Origin: JASHVB01 sp963762885
Lineage (GTDB): Bacteria > Pseudomonadota > Alphaproteobacteria > Acetobacterales > Acetobacteraceae
Assembly: GCA_963762885.1 (NCBI GenBank)
Contig: CAVXNH010000036.1
Coordinates: forward strand, 124,001 to 188,000
Reading direction: 5' to 3'
DNA length: 64,000 nucleotides
Each line of letters begins with the position of its first letter. Within the stretch, counting starts at the first letter, position 1. Made by a program: the position numbers and the translations under genes. Shown here one piece after another: positions 18,065-26,787 of the stretch. The notes below the pieces were generated by a model. It was not told where the DNA came from. It was given only the letters and a program-made list of their open reading frames with translations, and ran no database searches.

Positions 18065-18388
18065 ACGGATGCGCTTCGAACCGGGCCGCTGCGCCATGGC
18101 AATCCTCGCGGCGACCCGAACCTGGCGCCGCGCTGCGGCGCGGCCACCCGGGGAGGCTGCGCCTGCCGGGCGCCGGCCATGGCGAATGGCCGGTGCCGAA
18201 TGCACGGCGGGCGCAGCACCGGTCCGCGGACCGAGGCCGGCCGCGCCAGGCTGCGGGCTGCGCATACGACGCATGGTGGTTACGGCGCGGAGAGCCTGGC
18301 CGGGCTGCGGCGGGCGAACGCGTTTATCGCGGAGACGCGGGCGTTGCTGGCGACGCTGCGGGAAGAGCGGAGGCGTCGTGGCGGGTAA
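18053..18388 (+). CDS. HGGxSTG-motif small protein with Cys cluster
   Basis: The 111-residue protein carries the motif MHGGRSTGPRTEAGRAR (about 50-66) that defines HGGxSTG proteins, common in phages and mobile regions. Upstream of it lie Cys28, Cys36, Cys38, Cys48 and His51, a plausible zinc site. The C-terminus is a basic helix. The ATG sits inside a 17-base sequence (ACCCCATGCAACGTGAG) that recurs directly after the gene at 18390. It is probably nucleic-acid related, but its role is unknown. Confidence 0.7.
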   Translation: MQRETDALRTGPLRHGNPRGDPNLAPRCGAATRGGCACRAPAMANGRCRMHGGRSTGPRTEAGRARLRAAHTTHGGYGAESLAGLRRANAFIAETRALLATLREERRRRGG

Positions 18389-18389
18389 G

Positions 18390-18406
18390 ACCCCATGCAA
18401 CGTGAG
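18390..18406 (+). repeat. 17-bp direct repeat, copy 2
   Basis: Identical to 18048-18064, including the ATG and following MQRE codons, but the frame after it shows no similarity to the HGGxSTG protein. It may be the remnant of a second gene copy or the edge of a duplicated cassette. Confidence 0.75.
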
Positions 18407-18508
18407 GGGCGGTGTTTGGACGGCGGTTGGGCGCACGGTGAAAGGGAGGAAAGGGATCGACGTGTGTGCCGGCCCGATCACCCTCACCCTCGATGGTTCG
18501 CATCTCGA

Positions 18509-18535
18509 CCTCTCCCGCGCGTGGCGCGGGAGAGG
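18509..18535. terminator. perfect 11-bp hairpin between convergent genes
   Basis: CCTCTCCCGCG and CGCGGGAGAGG pair perfectly over five bases. The hairpin directly abuts the stop codon of the minus-strand dehydrogenase gene and ends the plus-strand HGGxSTG cassette. A bidirectional terminator role is likely. Confidence 0.6.
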
Positions 18536-19888
18536 TTAGTGGGCGGGGTAACTTACCCGCCAGAGGGCGCCGTTGCCGTCCTCGCTGACCAGCAGGGCGC
18601 CGTCGCGCGCCACGGCGACGCCGACCGGGCGGCCCCAGACCGCCTGGTCCGATACGACGAAGCCGGTGAGGAAGTCTTCGTAGACCCCGGTCGGTTTCCC
18701 GGCGGCGAAGCGCAGGCGGATCACCTTGTAGCCGGTGCGCAGCGAGCGGTTCCATGAGCCGTGCAGGGTGACGAAGGCGTCGCCTCGGTAGTCCGGCGGG
18801 AACATTCCCCCCGTGTAGAACGCGATGCCGAGCGGGGCGGAGTGCGGCTGGATCAGCACGTCCGGCACCGTTACATGATCCGCCAGGTCGGGACGGGCGC
18901 CGGACAGGCGGGGATCGGGGTGGGCGCCGATGTAGTACCAGGGCCAGCCGTAGAAGGCGCCCTCGCGCACTGACGTTGCGAAGTCGGGTGGCAGGTTGTC
19001 GCCAAGGCCATCGCGTTCGTTGGTGGCGCACCACAGCGCGCCATCCGCCGGAGCGATCGCCTCGCTGGAACAATTGCGCAGGCCGGTGGCGAAGACGTGG
19101 GCGTCGTGGCCCTCCGGATCGAACGCCAGGACGTCGGCACGGTCTTCCTCGTCATCCCAGGCAGCGCCGAGGCCGTGCGCGGCGTCCCAGGCGCGGGCCT
19201 CGGCCTGGTCCTTGGCGCGCATCTCGGTGCCGGCGTTGGAGGCCGAGCCGACGGAGACGAACATGCGCTGGCCGTCGGGGGAAAATGCCAGGTCACGCGT
19301 CCAGTGGGCGCCGCCGCTGGGGAGGTCGGACACCACGACCTGCGCGGGGCCAAGGGCGTGCATGCTGCCGGATTGGTAGGGGAAGCGCACCAGGCGGGAG
19401 GTTTCCGCGACGTAGACGAAGTGCGGATCAGGGCCGGGCGGCCAGAAGGCAATGCCGAAGGGCAGCGAGAGGCCGTCGGCGAAGACGCTATTCTGGATGC
19501 GCGGCGGCGCGCCGCCCGGGCCTCGGAACACGCGGATGCGGCCGCCGCCGCTTTCCGCCACGAAGACGTCGCCGTTGGGGGCGACCCGCAGCACGCGCGG
19601 ACGATCCAGGCCGGAGGCGTATTGCTCCACTACGAAGCCTGGCGGGACGTGCAGCGTGGCGCCCGCGGGGTGTTCCACCACGGACGGCGTGCTGGCTGAC
19701 GAGCGCGAGGCATAGGGCGGCGGCATGGCGTCCGGGGTGATGTGGCGGGCAGCGCCGGGGGTGTCGGCGTGCCAGTCGCCATAGGCGGCGTTGCCGGTGC
19801 GGGGCTGATCGGCCAGGGCGGCGGGTGCAAGCGCCAGGAGCAGGAGAGCGACGAGAAACGCCTCGCATGGGCCCGGTCGGTGCGCCAC
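18536..19888 (-). CDS. PQQ-type L-sorbosone/glucose dehydrogenase-like secreted protein
   Basis: The 450-residue beta-propeller protein has a signal peptide (FLVALLLLALAPAALA). Blade motifs include LDRPRVLRVAPNGDVFVAES, GIAFWPPGPDPHFVYVAET, AHWTRDLAFSPDGQRMFVSV and GSWNRSLRTGYKVIRLRF. This fits the sorbosone dehydrogenase/soluble glucose dehydrogenase family, which oxidises aldoses or ketoses in the periplasm with PQQ. The start is taken as GTG at 19888 because the more upstream sequence is repeat. It is monocistronic, with a hairpin right at the stop and a palindrome 45 bases upstream of the start. Confidence 0.8.
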   Translation of the reverse strand: MAHRPGPCEAFLVALLLLALAPAALADQPRTGNAAYGDWHADTPGAARHITPDAMPPPYASRSSASTPSVVEHPAGATLHVPPGFVVEQYASGLDRPRVLRVAPNGDVFVAESGGGRIRVFRGPGGAPPRIQNSVFADGLSLPFGIAFWPPGPDPHFVYVAETSRLVRFPYQSGSMHALGPAQVVVSDLPSGGAHWTRDLAFSPDGQRMFVSVGSASNAGTEMRAKDQAEARAWDAAHGLGAAWDDEEDRADVLAFDPEGHDAHVFATGLRNCSSEAIAPADGALWCATNERDGLGDNLPPDFATSVREGAFYGWPWYYIGAHPDPRLSGARPDLADHVTVPDVLIQPHSAPLGIAFYTGGMFPPDYRGDAFVTLHGSWNRSLRTGYKVIRLRFAAGKPTGVYEDFLTGFVVSDQAVWGRPVGVAVARDGALLVSEDGNGALWRVSYPAH

Positions 19889-19932
19889 CGTGGATGAAAA
19901 CGGCGAGCGGTCGATGACGACGTCACCGTCCC

Positions 19933-20016
19933 CGTCATGCCGACGAAGGTCGGCATCCACGACTTCTCTTCGTCGGGGCACCGCAGTCGTGGATGCCGAC
20001 CTTCGTCGGCATGACG
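19933..20016. repeat. perfect 32-bp palindromic element
   Basis: Arms 19933-19964 (CGTCATGCCGACGAAGGTCG and onward) and 19985-20016 pair perfectly over a 20-base loop. It stands between the dehydrogenase and MetE-like genes. The arm core is the same as at 15954-16033. Confidence 0.9.
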
Positions 20017-20085
20017 TGGGGGGGCATGACGTGGGGGGGCGTGGCATGGGGGGAGGATGCACGCGGCGGAGCCACCGGCGATTTA

Positions 20086-21135
20086 TCAGCGCGTGCCGTT
20101 GTCCATGACGTGGCGATGGGCGGCCAGCAGGCCAGGCACGCGGGCGGGATCGGTGCGGCCCCAGCCGCACTCGGTCGCGATGCCGAAGCCTGGCACGACC
20201 TTCTGCGCCGCGGCGATGCGGGTGGCGTCGCCGGCGGCATCGTCGTGGTGGATCAGGCCGAGATAGAGTGTGGCGGCGGGTGGCAGCGCCAGGTCGGCGA
20301 GCGGGGCGAAGTAGGCGTCGTCCGAGCGGTCCTGCGGAACCGGCAGATGCAGGAAGTCCATCCGGCGGTGCAGTTGCGCGAGCAGGTCCTGGGCGATCTC
20401 CACCAGGATCGCGGTGTCCTTCGGCATTACCAGGTGCTCGTCGCGGGGCGAGCCGTAGCAGAGGTGGTAGCCGCACTCGACATCGTCCGGCACGGCGTCG
20501 CCGAGGCGTGCCAGTTCGGCGGCGATGTCCTGCTTGTAGGTGGATGGTCGGTGCGGGAAGTAGCCTTCGAAGACCAGCACCTCCTGGCAGACGTCCCACT
20601 GGATCGACAGGTCCTGGTGTGGGATCGCGCCGGCGATCTCGTGCAGCGCAGCGCGCAGGGAGCGTTCGTAGGCGGGGAGATAGGCGGCGAGCGACGCGGG
20701 GCTGACATACATATAGCCCGAGGCCATCGGCGTCGGCAGGCACACCTGGAAGCGCACGCCGGCGGGAATGTCGCCGGCATCGCGCAGGCGGCGGAACGTG
20801 GCGTAGGAGTCGCGGGCGGCGGCGGCGTAGCCGGTGTCGAAGGTCACGGTGGTTGGATCGACGCCGGGTTTGAAGCGCAGCCAGTCGGTGGTGCGGACCA
20901 GCGCGCCGTCCCATTGGCGGAGTGCGAACGGTGGCGTATCGGGATCGGGTTGCATGGCGGGATGCCGCAGCAGCATCTCGCGCTGCCACCAGATCCAGCG
21001 ATGGCGGTTGCCGGTCTCGCCGTCGGGAATGCGGGCGAGGTAGGGGCCGAGTTCATGGGCGACGGTGCGGAACACCGTTTCGGCGTCGGGCAGCGGGACG
21101 CTGCCGATCAGGTGCACGCCGGTGACTGGGTTCAT
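20086..21135 (-). CDS. MetE C-terminal-like (UROD/MetE superfamily) protein
   Basis: The 349-residue soluble TIM-barrel-like protein shows His224-Leu-Cys226 (CGYHLCYG) and Cys323 in FGIATECGWGR. These correspond to the zinc ligands of cobalamin-independent methionine synthase. An early GSVPLPDAETVF and IPDGETG segment matches the family. It is half the length of MetE and lacks the N-terminal barrel, as in the single-domain methyltransferase-like proteins. A thiol methyl- or alkyl-transfer role is likely, but its substrate is unknown. It has no partner genes; palindromes flank it on both sides. Confidence 0.65.
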   Translation of the reverse strand: MNPVTGVHLIGSVPLPDAETVFRTVAHELGPYLARIPDGETGNRHRWIWWQREMLLRHPAMQPDPDTPPFALRQWDGALVRTTDWLRFKPGVDPTTVTFDTGYAAAARDSYATFRRLRDAGDIPAGVRFQVCLPTPMASGYMYVSPASLAAYLPAYERSLRAALHEIAGAIPHQDLSIQWDVCQEVLVFEGYFPHRPSTYKQDIAAELARLGDAVPDDVECGYHLCYGSPRDEHLVMPKDTAILVEIAQDLLAQLHRRMDFLHLPVPQDRSDDAYFAPLADLALPPAATLYLGLIHHDDAAGDATRIAAAQKVVPGFGIATECGWGRTDPARVPGLLAAHRHVMDNGTR

Positions 21136-21156
21136 GGTGTGGGTTTCTCCCCTCCC

Positions 21157-21242
21157 TCATGGCCGGCCTTGTGGCGGCCATCCACGCCTTGCGATGCTGC
21201 ATTGGAGCAAGGCGTGGATGGCCGCCACAAGGCCGGCCATGA
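21157..21242. repeat. perfect 35-bp palindromic element
   Basis: Arms 21157-21191 and 21208-21242 (TCATGGCCGGCCTTGTGGCG and onward) are exact inverted repeats with a 16-base loop. It lies in the gap between the MetE-like gene and the TPR gene, where it may insulate messages. Confidence 0.9.
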
Positions 21243-21257
21243 CGGGATGGGAGGAAT

Positions 21258-22607
21258 TCAAAACCCCACCGCACGCGCGGGCTCCGCATAGCCGACACGG
21301 CGCGACGGCGGCACGGGATGACGGCCGGCGACGCGTTCCAGCAACAGCCGCGCATCATCCTGCAACCCCGCCTGCATCGCCGCATCGAGGAACACCTGCT
21401 CCAGCACATCCTGCTGCGCGTGACTGCCGCCGAGCCGGTGCATCGTGCCGAGGATCGGACGCATCGTTACCACGGCCCGCGTGAAGTCGCCTTGCGCGTG
21501 CAGCAGCACCGCCTCGGTCACCGGCAGCGCAATGTCGCCGACCAGGGCGCGCAGGCTGCCCGGGCCCTGGGCGAAGTCCCGCATCGCCGTCAGCAGACGT
21601 TGCGCTGCGTCGAACCGCCCGGCGCCGGCGAGCGCCATCATCCAGTGCGGCAGAGTGAAGGCGGACAGGCAATCGCCGATGCGCGCCTCGGCCTTGTCGG
21701 CCAGCTCGGTCCAGCGATCGCCGACATCGACGCCATGCCGCGCCAGCCGCCACAACATCGAGGCCGCGTTCTGCACGTCGATGTAGAGATCGGGCAGCGC
21801 CTCCACCAACGGCGATGCGAGATTGCGGAACCGCGTGTCGTACAGCGCCAGCACCGCGCGATGGTCGCCGCGTTCGAGTTGGAACATCGCGGCGTGCCAC
21901 CACAGATGGTGGTTGAGGTTGTTGCTGCCTTCCCAATGCGGTGCGAGCTGTTCCAGCCAGACCAGGCCCTCGCCGCGGCGGCCCTGCATTTCCATGACAT
22001 GCGCGACGCCGTGGGCGGACCACAGATCGCCGGGCTCGCGGGCGATGGCGGCGCGGCCGGCTTCCTCGGCTTCGGTGTAGTGGCCGCACTCCTCGTTGGC
22101 GAAGCAGACGCAGCCGAGGATGGCGTTGTAGCCGGGCAGGTCCGCGCTCCAGTGCGGCGCCACGGCCTGCACCGAGGCGAGCATCGCGCCCGGACGGCCG
22201 AGCCAGAAGTTGACGAAGTGGGCGAGGCGGAACGCGACGATGTCGTGCGGGTGGTCGTGCAGGATGTGCTCCCAGATTGTCGCGGCGCCCTCGGCATCCT
22301 GGTTGATCCACGCCTGCAACGCGGCTAGATGCGCCTGTTCGCGCGCGGTGGCGGCAGAGACCAGGGGCGCAGCGTCGGCAGCGGCCTGCTGCGCCATGGG
22401 CAGCGCGGCCTGCTTGTAGGCCAGCATGGCGAAGTAGCCCTTCAGCACGTGCGCCAGGCCGAAGTCCGGATCGGTCTGCAGCAACGCAGCGAGGCGTTGC
22501 ATGCCGTCGGCGCGATAGGTGAGGTAGCCGACGACGGCATGGTCGAACGCACGCGCCGCGTCGGCGGACTGCGTGGTCAGTGTCAGGCCAAGCGCGTCCT
22601 GGTACAT
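21258..22607 (-). CDS. TTC38-like tetratricopeptide repeat protein
   Basis: The 449-residue all-helical protein has degenerate TPR units (LARHGVDVGDRWTELADKAE, LAGAGRFDAAQRLLTAMRDF). Hallmark segments are AILGCVCFANEECGHYTEAE, SAHGVAHVMEMQGR and HHLWWHAAMFQLERGD, typical of the TTC38 family found from proteobacteria to animals. No signal peptide is seen. The function is uncharacterised. A shorter paralogue lies at 43662. The start MYQDALGLTL was chosen because the upstream extension lacks family similarity. Confidence 0.8.
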   Translation of the reverse strand: MYQDALGLTLTTQSADAARAFDHAVVGYLTYRADGMQRLAALLQTDPDFGLAHVLKGYFAMLAYKQAALPMAQQAAADAAPLVSAATAREQAHLAALQAWINQDAEGAATIWEHILHDHPHDIVAFRLAHFVNFWLGRPGAMLASVQAVAPHWSADLPGYNAILGCVCFANEECGHYTEAEEAGRAAIAREPGDLWSAHGVAHVMEMQGRRGEGLVWLEQLAPHWEGSNNLNHHLWWHAAMFQLERGDHRAVLALYDTRFRNLASPLVEALPDLYIDVQNAASMLWRLARHGVDVGDRWTELADKAEARIGDCLSAFTLPHWMMALAGAGRFDAAQRLLTAMRDFAQGPGSLRALVGDIALPVTEAVLLHAQGDFTRAVVTMRPILGTMHRLGGSHAQQDVLEQVFLDAAMQAGLQDDARLLLERVAGRHPVPPSRRVGYAEPARAVGF

Positions 22608-22762
22608 GCGCGGGCGTCTCCTCGGGTCGGCGGCGATGATGGCACAGTTTGTGGCGCGCGCAGCAGTCCCGATGCGGCGGGTCGATTGACGGTGGCGAAA
22701 CGAGGTAGGCGTCCCCACCTGTCGTTGCGCGAAGGGGGGACGGCGCCGGCATTGGCCAACCC

Positions 22763-22860
22763 GTCATTGCGAGGAGCGCAGCGACGAAGCAATCTCCCGG
22801 GTGAGTAGCCGCTGTTTGTCAGGCGGGGGATTGCCGCGTCGCTACGGTCCTCGCAATGAC
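22763..22860. repeat. GTCATTGCGAG palindromic repeat
   Basis: The left arm GTCATTGCGAGGAGCGCAGC pairs imperfectly with the right arm ending CGGTCCTCGCAATGAC at 22860. A second full copy is at 49390-49473. This type of repeat, with CAATC inside the arms, is widespread in bacteria. The rest of the 298-bp gap between the TPR and oxidoreductase genes shows nothing else. Confidence 0.75.
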
Positions 22861-22905
22861 AGGTCGTGGCGATGACAGGTTGATATTCAGGAGGACGATC
22901 CGTCG

Positions 22906-24156
22906 ATGCGTATGAAATTCGGTGCGTTCCTGGCGCCGCATCATCCGGTGGGCGAGAACCCAACGTTGCAGTTCCGCCGCGACCTGAATTTCGTCGCGCA
23001 TCTGGACCAGCTTGGTTTCGACGAATTCTGGTGCGGCGAGCATCATTCCTCCGGTTGGGAGATGATCGGCTCGCCGGAGCTGTTCCTCGCTGCCGCCGGG
23101 GAGCGCACGCAGCGCATCAGGCTGGGCACCGGTGTGGTGTCGCTGCCGTATCATCATCCGTTCAACGTGGCGCAGCGCATCGTGCAGCTCGATCACCTGA
23201 CCGGCGGGCGGGTGATCTTCGGCACCGGTCCCGGGGCGCTGCCGTCCGACGCACGCACCTTCGGCGTTGACCAGATCAAGTTGCGCGACCGGCAGGACGA
23301 AGCGCTCGGCGTGATCGTGCGGCTGCTGGACGGCGAGCGGTTCAGCCACCAGAGCGACTGGTTCACGCTGAACGATACCCAGTTGCAGTTGCTGCCGTTG
23401 CAGGAAAAGCTGCCGATGGCAGCGGCATCGTCGATCAGTCCCTCGGGCATGCAGCTTGCCGGCAAGTACGGGATGGGCGTGCTGTCGATCGCGTCGACCT
23501 CGCTGGAGGGTTTGCAGGCGCTGCCGATCCAATGGTCGTTCGCCGAGGAAGCCGCGCAGCGTCATGGCAAGACGGTCGATCGGCGCGACTGGCGTGTGCT
23601 GGTGACGTTCCATCTCGCGGAGTCCAAGCAGCAGGCGGAACAGGAAGCCGTGGACGGACTGTGGTGGTGGCATAACGAGTACAGCGTGCGCGTGCTCGGC
23701 CGTCCCGGCGCGACGCGGGTGGAGGACAAATGGGAGCTGATGGCGCAGGTCAACGAGGGCGGCAGCGGCGTGGGCTCGGCGGTGATCGGCACGCCTGACC
23801 AGTTGGTGGCGATGATCCGTGGGCTGCAGGAGGTGACGGGCGGGTTCGGCGTGGTGCTGGGCTTCGCGCATGACTGGGCGAACCGCGAGGCGATGCTGCG
23901 GTCATGGGAGCTGTTCGCGCGCTACGTCATTCCGGAACTGAACGGCTATACGCGCAATCAGAAGGCGTCGGCGGACTACCTGGCGGCGCACCAGCGGGAG
24001 CTGATGACGGGCCGGGTCGCATCGATCAAGGCGACCGTGCAGGGCAACGAGAAAGCGCAGGCCGCGCTGGAAGTTACGATGCGGCAGTTGGCGAAGGCGC
24101 CGCAGGGCGGCGGCTTCCGGCCGGGAGCCATCCCGATCCCGGAGGCTCCGGAGTGA
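22906..24156 (+). CDS. luciferase-like flavin-dependent oxidoreductase
   Basis: The 416-residue bacterial-luciferase-family monooxygenase has a beta-strand/active-site start MKFGAFLAPHHPVGENP. It carries GFDEFWCGEHHSSG, IRLGTGVVSLPYHHPFNVA (FMN phosphate region) and LDHLTGGRVIFGTGPG, the usual order. Related proteins include limonene 1,2-monooxygenase-like and hydrocarbon monooxygenases. An AGGAGG ribosome-binding site at 22889-22894 supports the first ATG; MKF at 22912 is an alternative. It stands alone, so substrate is open. Confidence 0.85.
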   Translation: MRMKFGAFLAPHHPVGENPTLQFRRDLNFVAHLDQLGFDEFWCGEHHSSGWEMIGSPELFLAAAGERTQRIRLGTGVVSLPYHHPFNVAQRIVQLDHLTGGRVIFGTGPGALPSDARTFGVDQIKLRDRQDEALGVIVRLLDGERFSHQSDWFTLNDTQLQLLPLQEKLPMAAASSISPSGMQLAGKYGMGVLSIASTSLEGLQALPIQWSFAEEAAQRHGKTVDRRDWRVLVTFHLAESKQQAEQEAVDGLWWWHNEYSVRVLGRPGATRVEDKWELMAQVNEGGSGVGSAVIGTPDQLVAMIRGLQEVTGGFGVVLGFAHDWANREAMLRSWELFARYVIPELNGYTRNQKASADYLAAHQRELMTGRVASIKATVQGNEKAQAALEVTMRQLAKAPQGGGFRPGAIPIPEAPE

Positions 24157-24227
24157 GCAGGGCTTGAGCGCGTGGCGGGGTGAGGGTTGTGCCTTGGCGG
24201 GGGTTCGGCTACACCCCCGCGCTCGCG

Positions 24228-24304
24228 GCGCCCGTAGCTCAATTGGATAGAGCACCAGACTACGGATCTGGGGGTTGGGAGTTCGAATCTTCCCGGGCGC
24301 GCCA
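24228..24304 (+). tRNA. tRNA-Arg(ACG)
   Basis: The 77-base cloverleaf has a seven-base acceptor GCGCCCG/CGGGCGC and a D-arm containing TAGCTCAATTGGATAGAGC. The anticodon stem CCAGA/TCTGG encloses the loop CTACGGA (anticodon ACG), and the T-loop is GTTCGAATC. The discriminator is G and CCA is encoded. It reads arginine codons CGN after A34-to-I editing. No integrase lies nearby. Confidence 0.95.
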
Positions 24305-24640
24305 CGCCAACATGCTGAAATCGCGATAAAATATCCGGGTGCGCGCCCCGGGGCGCGCAATCAGCAGGCTGAGGTGCTGACAGGGCATCGAGGCTGCAAG
24401 CCCCAGCGCGGGTACGTCGGTTCCGCCGGTCGCACTCCGGGCAGCTTCGAGCTTGATCAAGCCGGTAGTACGATCAAAGAAGGTGGCGTTCGATCGAACA
24501 AGACCCGTGGATTTTCGAGTCTTATCTGACGCCCGACAGATCTCATCCACGATCGCGCAGCTACGTACTGCTCCTTCTCGCAGTGACGTTCCCCCGCAAG
24601 ACAGATCGTGAACAAGATCAAGTTTGGCAGGAGGCCTCCG
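24305..24640. other. 336-bp intergenic region with 20-bp palindrome
   Basis: TGCGCGCCCCGGGGCGCGCA at 24340-24359 is a perfect palindrome shortly after the tRNA and may end its transcript. The remainder, up to the AGGAGG ribosome-binding site of the hydrolase gene, has no recognisable gene. Its last 200 bases are the likely promoter. Confidence 0.55.
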
Positions 24641-25426
24641 ATGAATCGTCGCACGTTCGTAAGCATGGTCGCTGCTGGCGCGGCGAGTTCTGCCTTCCAG
24701 CATGCTGCCTACGCACAGGCCGCGCCCAAGGCCAGAAACGTGGTGCTTTTGCACGGGCTGTTCGCCGACGGGTCATGCTGGTCCGAGGTGATCGCACGGC
24801 TGCAACAGAAGGGCATTCAGGCCACGTCCGTGCAGAACCCCCTGACCTCATTGCAGGCGGGGGTGGAAGCGGCCCGCCGCGTCCTGGCCTGGCACGATGG
24901 TCCCACCGTTCTGGTCGCGCATTCCTTCTCCGGTATGATCCTGACCGAAGTCGGGGTAGATCCCACGGTGTCCGCCCTCGTCTACGTTGCCGCGCGCGCC
25001 CCCGATGCCGGTGAGGATTATACGGTACTTGCGAAGCGGTTTCCCACGCCGCCGGCGTCCGCCGGTATTGTCTGGTCCGACGATGAGGGCAGGCTGAGCG
25101 AGGAGGCTTTCCTGCGCGACTTCGCCGGCGACCTGCCGGCAGATAAAGCGCGGGTTCTCTACGCCGTGCAGGCGCCGTTCAAACGGTCGTTGCTTGCCGA
25201 CAAGACAACCCATGCGGCATGGCGATCGAAGCCGAGTTGGTATGCGGTATCCACGGAGGACCGAACCATCAATCCCGACCTGGAACGGTTTATGGCGAAG
25301 CGAATGGGCGCAAAGACGATTGAGGTGAAGGCAAGCCATCTCTCCCTCATATCGCAGCCCGACACGATCACCGGCCTGATCCTGGAGGCAGCCGGACAAA
25401 CGCCGGTCCGAACAGGCGGCCTATGA
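24641..25426 (+). CDS. exported alpha/beta hydrolase
   Basis: The 261-residue protein starts MNRRTFVSMVAAGAASSAF, a twin-arginine-type leader ending in AYAQA. The hydrolase fold shows VVLLHGLFADGSCW (oxyanion HG), the nucleophile elbow VAHSFSGM (Ser near 105), a late acidic region STEDRTINPD and catalytic-type His in KASHLSLIS. It resembles EstC/MhpC-like hydrolases that act on esters or hydroxynitriles. The ATG follows AGGAGGCCTCCG. An upstream in-frame codon at 24608 was rejected for lack of a ribosome-binding site. It converges on the thrE gene with no gap. Confidence 0.85.
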   Translation: MNRRTFVSMVAAGAASSAFQHAAYAQAAPKARNVVLLHGLFADGSCWSEVIARLQQKGIQATSVQNPLTSLQAGVEAARRVLAWHDGPTVLVAHSFSGMILTEVGVDPTVSALVYVAARAPDAGEDYTVLAKRFPTPPASAGIVWSDDEGRLSEEAFLRDFAGDLPADKARVLYAVQAPFKRSLLADKTTHAAWRSKPSWYAVSTEDRTINPDLERFMAKRMGAKTIEVKASHLSLISQPDTITGLILEAAGQTPVRTGGL

Positions 25427-26787
25427 TCAGGGCCGACGGCTGCTGACGATAGCCGGGCAGATCCCTTCGATAAGCAGCTTCGGAAGAATCAGTCCGAAAG
25501 CCATCGCCAGCATGATGAGTGTCGCCGTCGAGCCGTCCGCGATGGTCGCCAGAAGCAGTTCGGGCGGCGCCTTCCCACCCAGCGTCGCCAGCGCGACGAG
25601 GCCGCCGCCCATGCGGAACAGGAAGACCCCGGGGATCAACGACACCACGGAGGAAAACGCCAACGCCGCGAATGGCAGCCGGAAACGATCGGCAACCGGC
25701 GTGATTATGATTCCAACGAACAGGCAGGCCACCAGCGCTCCCATCTCGACACTGCTTCCGGCGAGCGTGATCGTCGCCCAGCGCGCGGCATGCGCGATCA
25801 TTCCGGTAACGATGGGAATTGGCAGCGTCCGCCACGTCATCGAAAAAAATGTGCCATACGCGGCAACAGCAACGCTGGCCGCGATCACGTCATACGGCAG
25901 CGGCACCGGGAGTGATGTTCCGGACACGGGCAGCGTCACTCCGCCGAGCGCAAGACCCACCAACAGGCCGGTGCAGATCATGACAATGATCAGGCTCGCA
26001 TAGAGGATTCGCGCCGCGCCCATCGCGATGCGCGCGCGTGCCAGATCGATCGCGCCGTTCAGCAGATGCGGGCCCGGCACCAGCACCATGCAGGGGCAGA
26101 CCGCGACGAGGCGCTGCATCGTGCTGAACTGAAGATCAGCGACAATCGCCCCGACCACACCCGCGAGCAGCGCAGCGCAGAGCGGCTGCACGAACGGGTT
26201 GGGACTGATCCGCGCCAGCCATCGCCGCAGCACCGCCCCGGCACCGGCGCTAAGCGCTATGATGATGAGACTGAGCAAATGAACTACGCCGAAAATCACG
26301 CCGAGCGCCGCGGCACCGGCGGCGGCCAGCGATGCGAAGCGCGCCAGCGCGATGGGCGGCCGGTGTTGAATCGCTTGCAGCGCCACGCGCGCCGTTTCAG
26401 TGTCGATGCGACCGTCGCAAAGCTGGTCGATCACGCCCATCGTGGCTGCGACCTTGCCCATGTCCACGCCCAGCGGGCTGGCAGTGACAACACCGGACCG
26501 CACGTCGTCACCGGCGACCGTGGCGGTCAGCTCGCCCCAGCGCGGCAGCAGGTCGGTATGAAAGCCGAGCGCGCCGCCAGTTGCACCGTCGCGTCGATCG
26601 TCCGTTCAGTGGTCTGGCCGTTGGTGAACAGCAGCGTGGCGGCAAACAGCATCAGATCAAGGGCTGCCACCGCGTCACTCTGCGTCGGGGTGGGAGAATG
26701 CGTCGTCGCTCTGGTCCTTGCCGTGACGAATGACCCACCCGTACCGTGCTGTACTTGATAGCTGGTATTACCCGGCAGCGGCGACAT
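25427..26787 (-). pseudogene. thrE: threonine/serine exporter family protein, single-base frameshift
   Basis: The N-terminus (LFAATLLFTNGQTTERTIDA) is in one frame up to about 26567. The rest, from RWGELTATVAGDDV, is in another. Restoring one C at GCGCTCGG joins them into a protein of about 453 residues. It has the cytoplasmic ThrE domain followed by about ten membrane spans (HLLSLIIIALSAGAGAVL, IVMICTGLLVGLALGGV, FSSVVSLIPGVFLFRMGGGL). ThrE exports threonine and serine by proton antiport. The proposed ATG at 26787 overlaps the end of fumC by 20 bases, consistent with coupling. The indel is probably a consensus error. Confidence 0.8.

Noticed and set aside
18395..18757. Second HGGxSTG gene starting at the second direct repeat
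   Set aside because: Similarity stops after four codons and the frame runs antisense into the dehydrogenase gene.
24228..25426. tRNA-anchored genomic island
   Set aside because: No integrase, no repeated tRNA end and ordinary genes on both sides.
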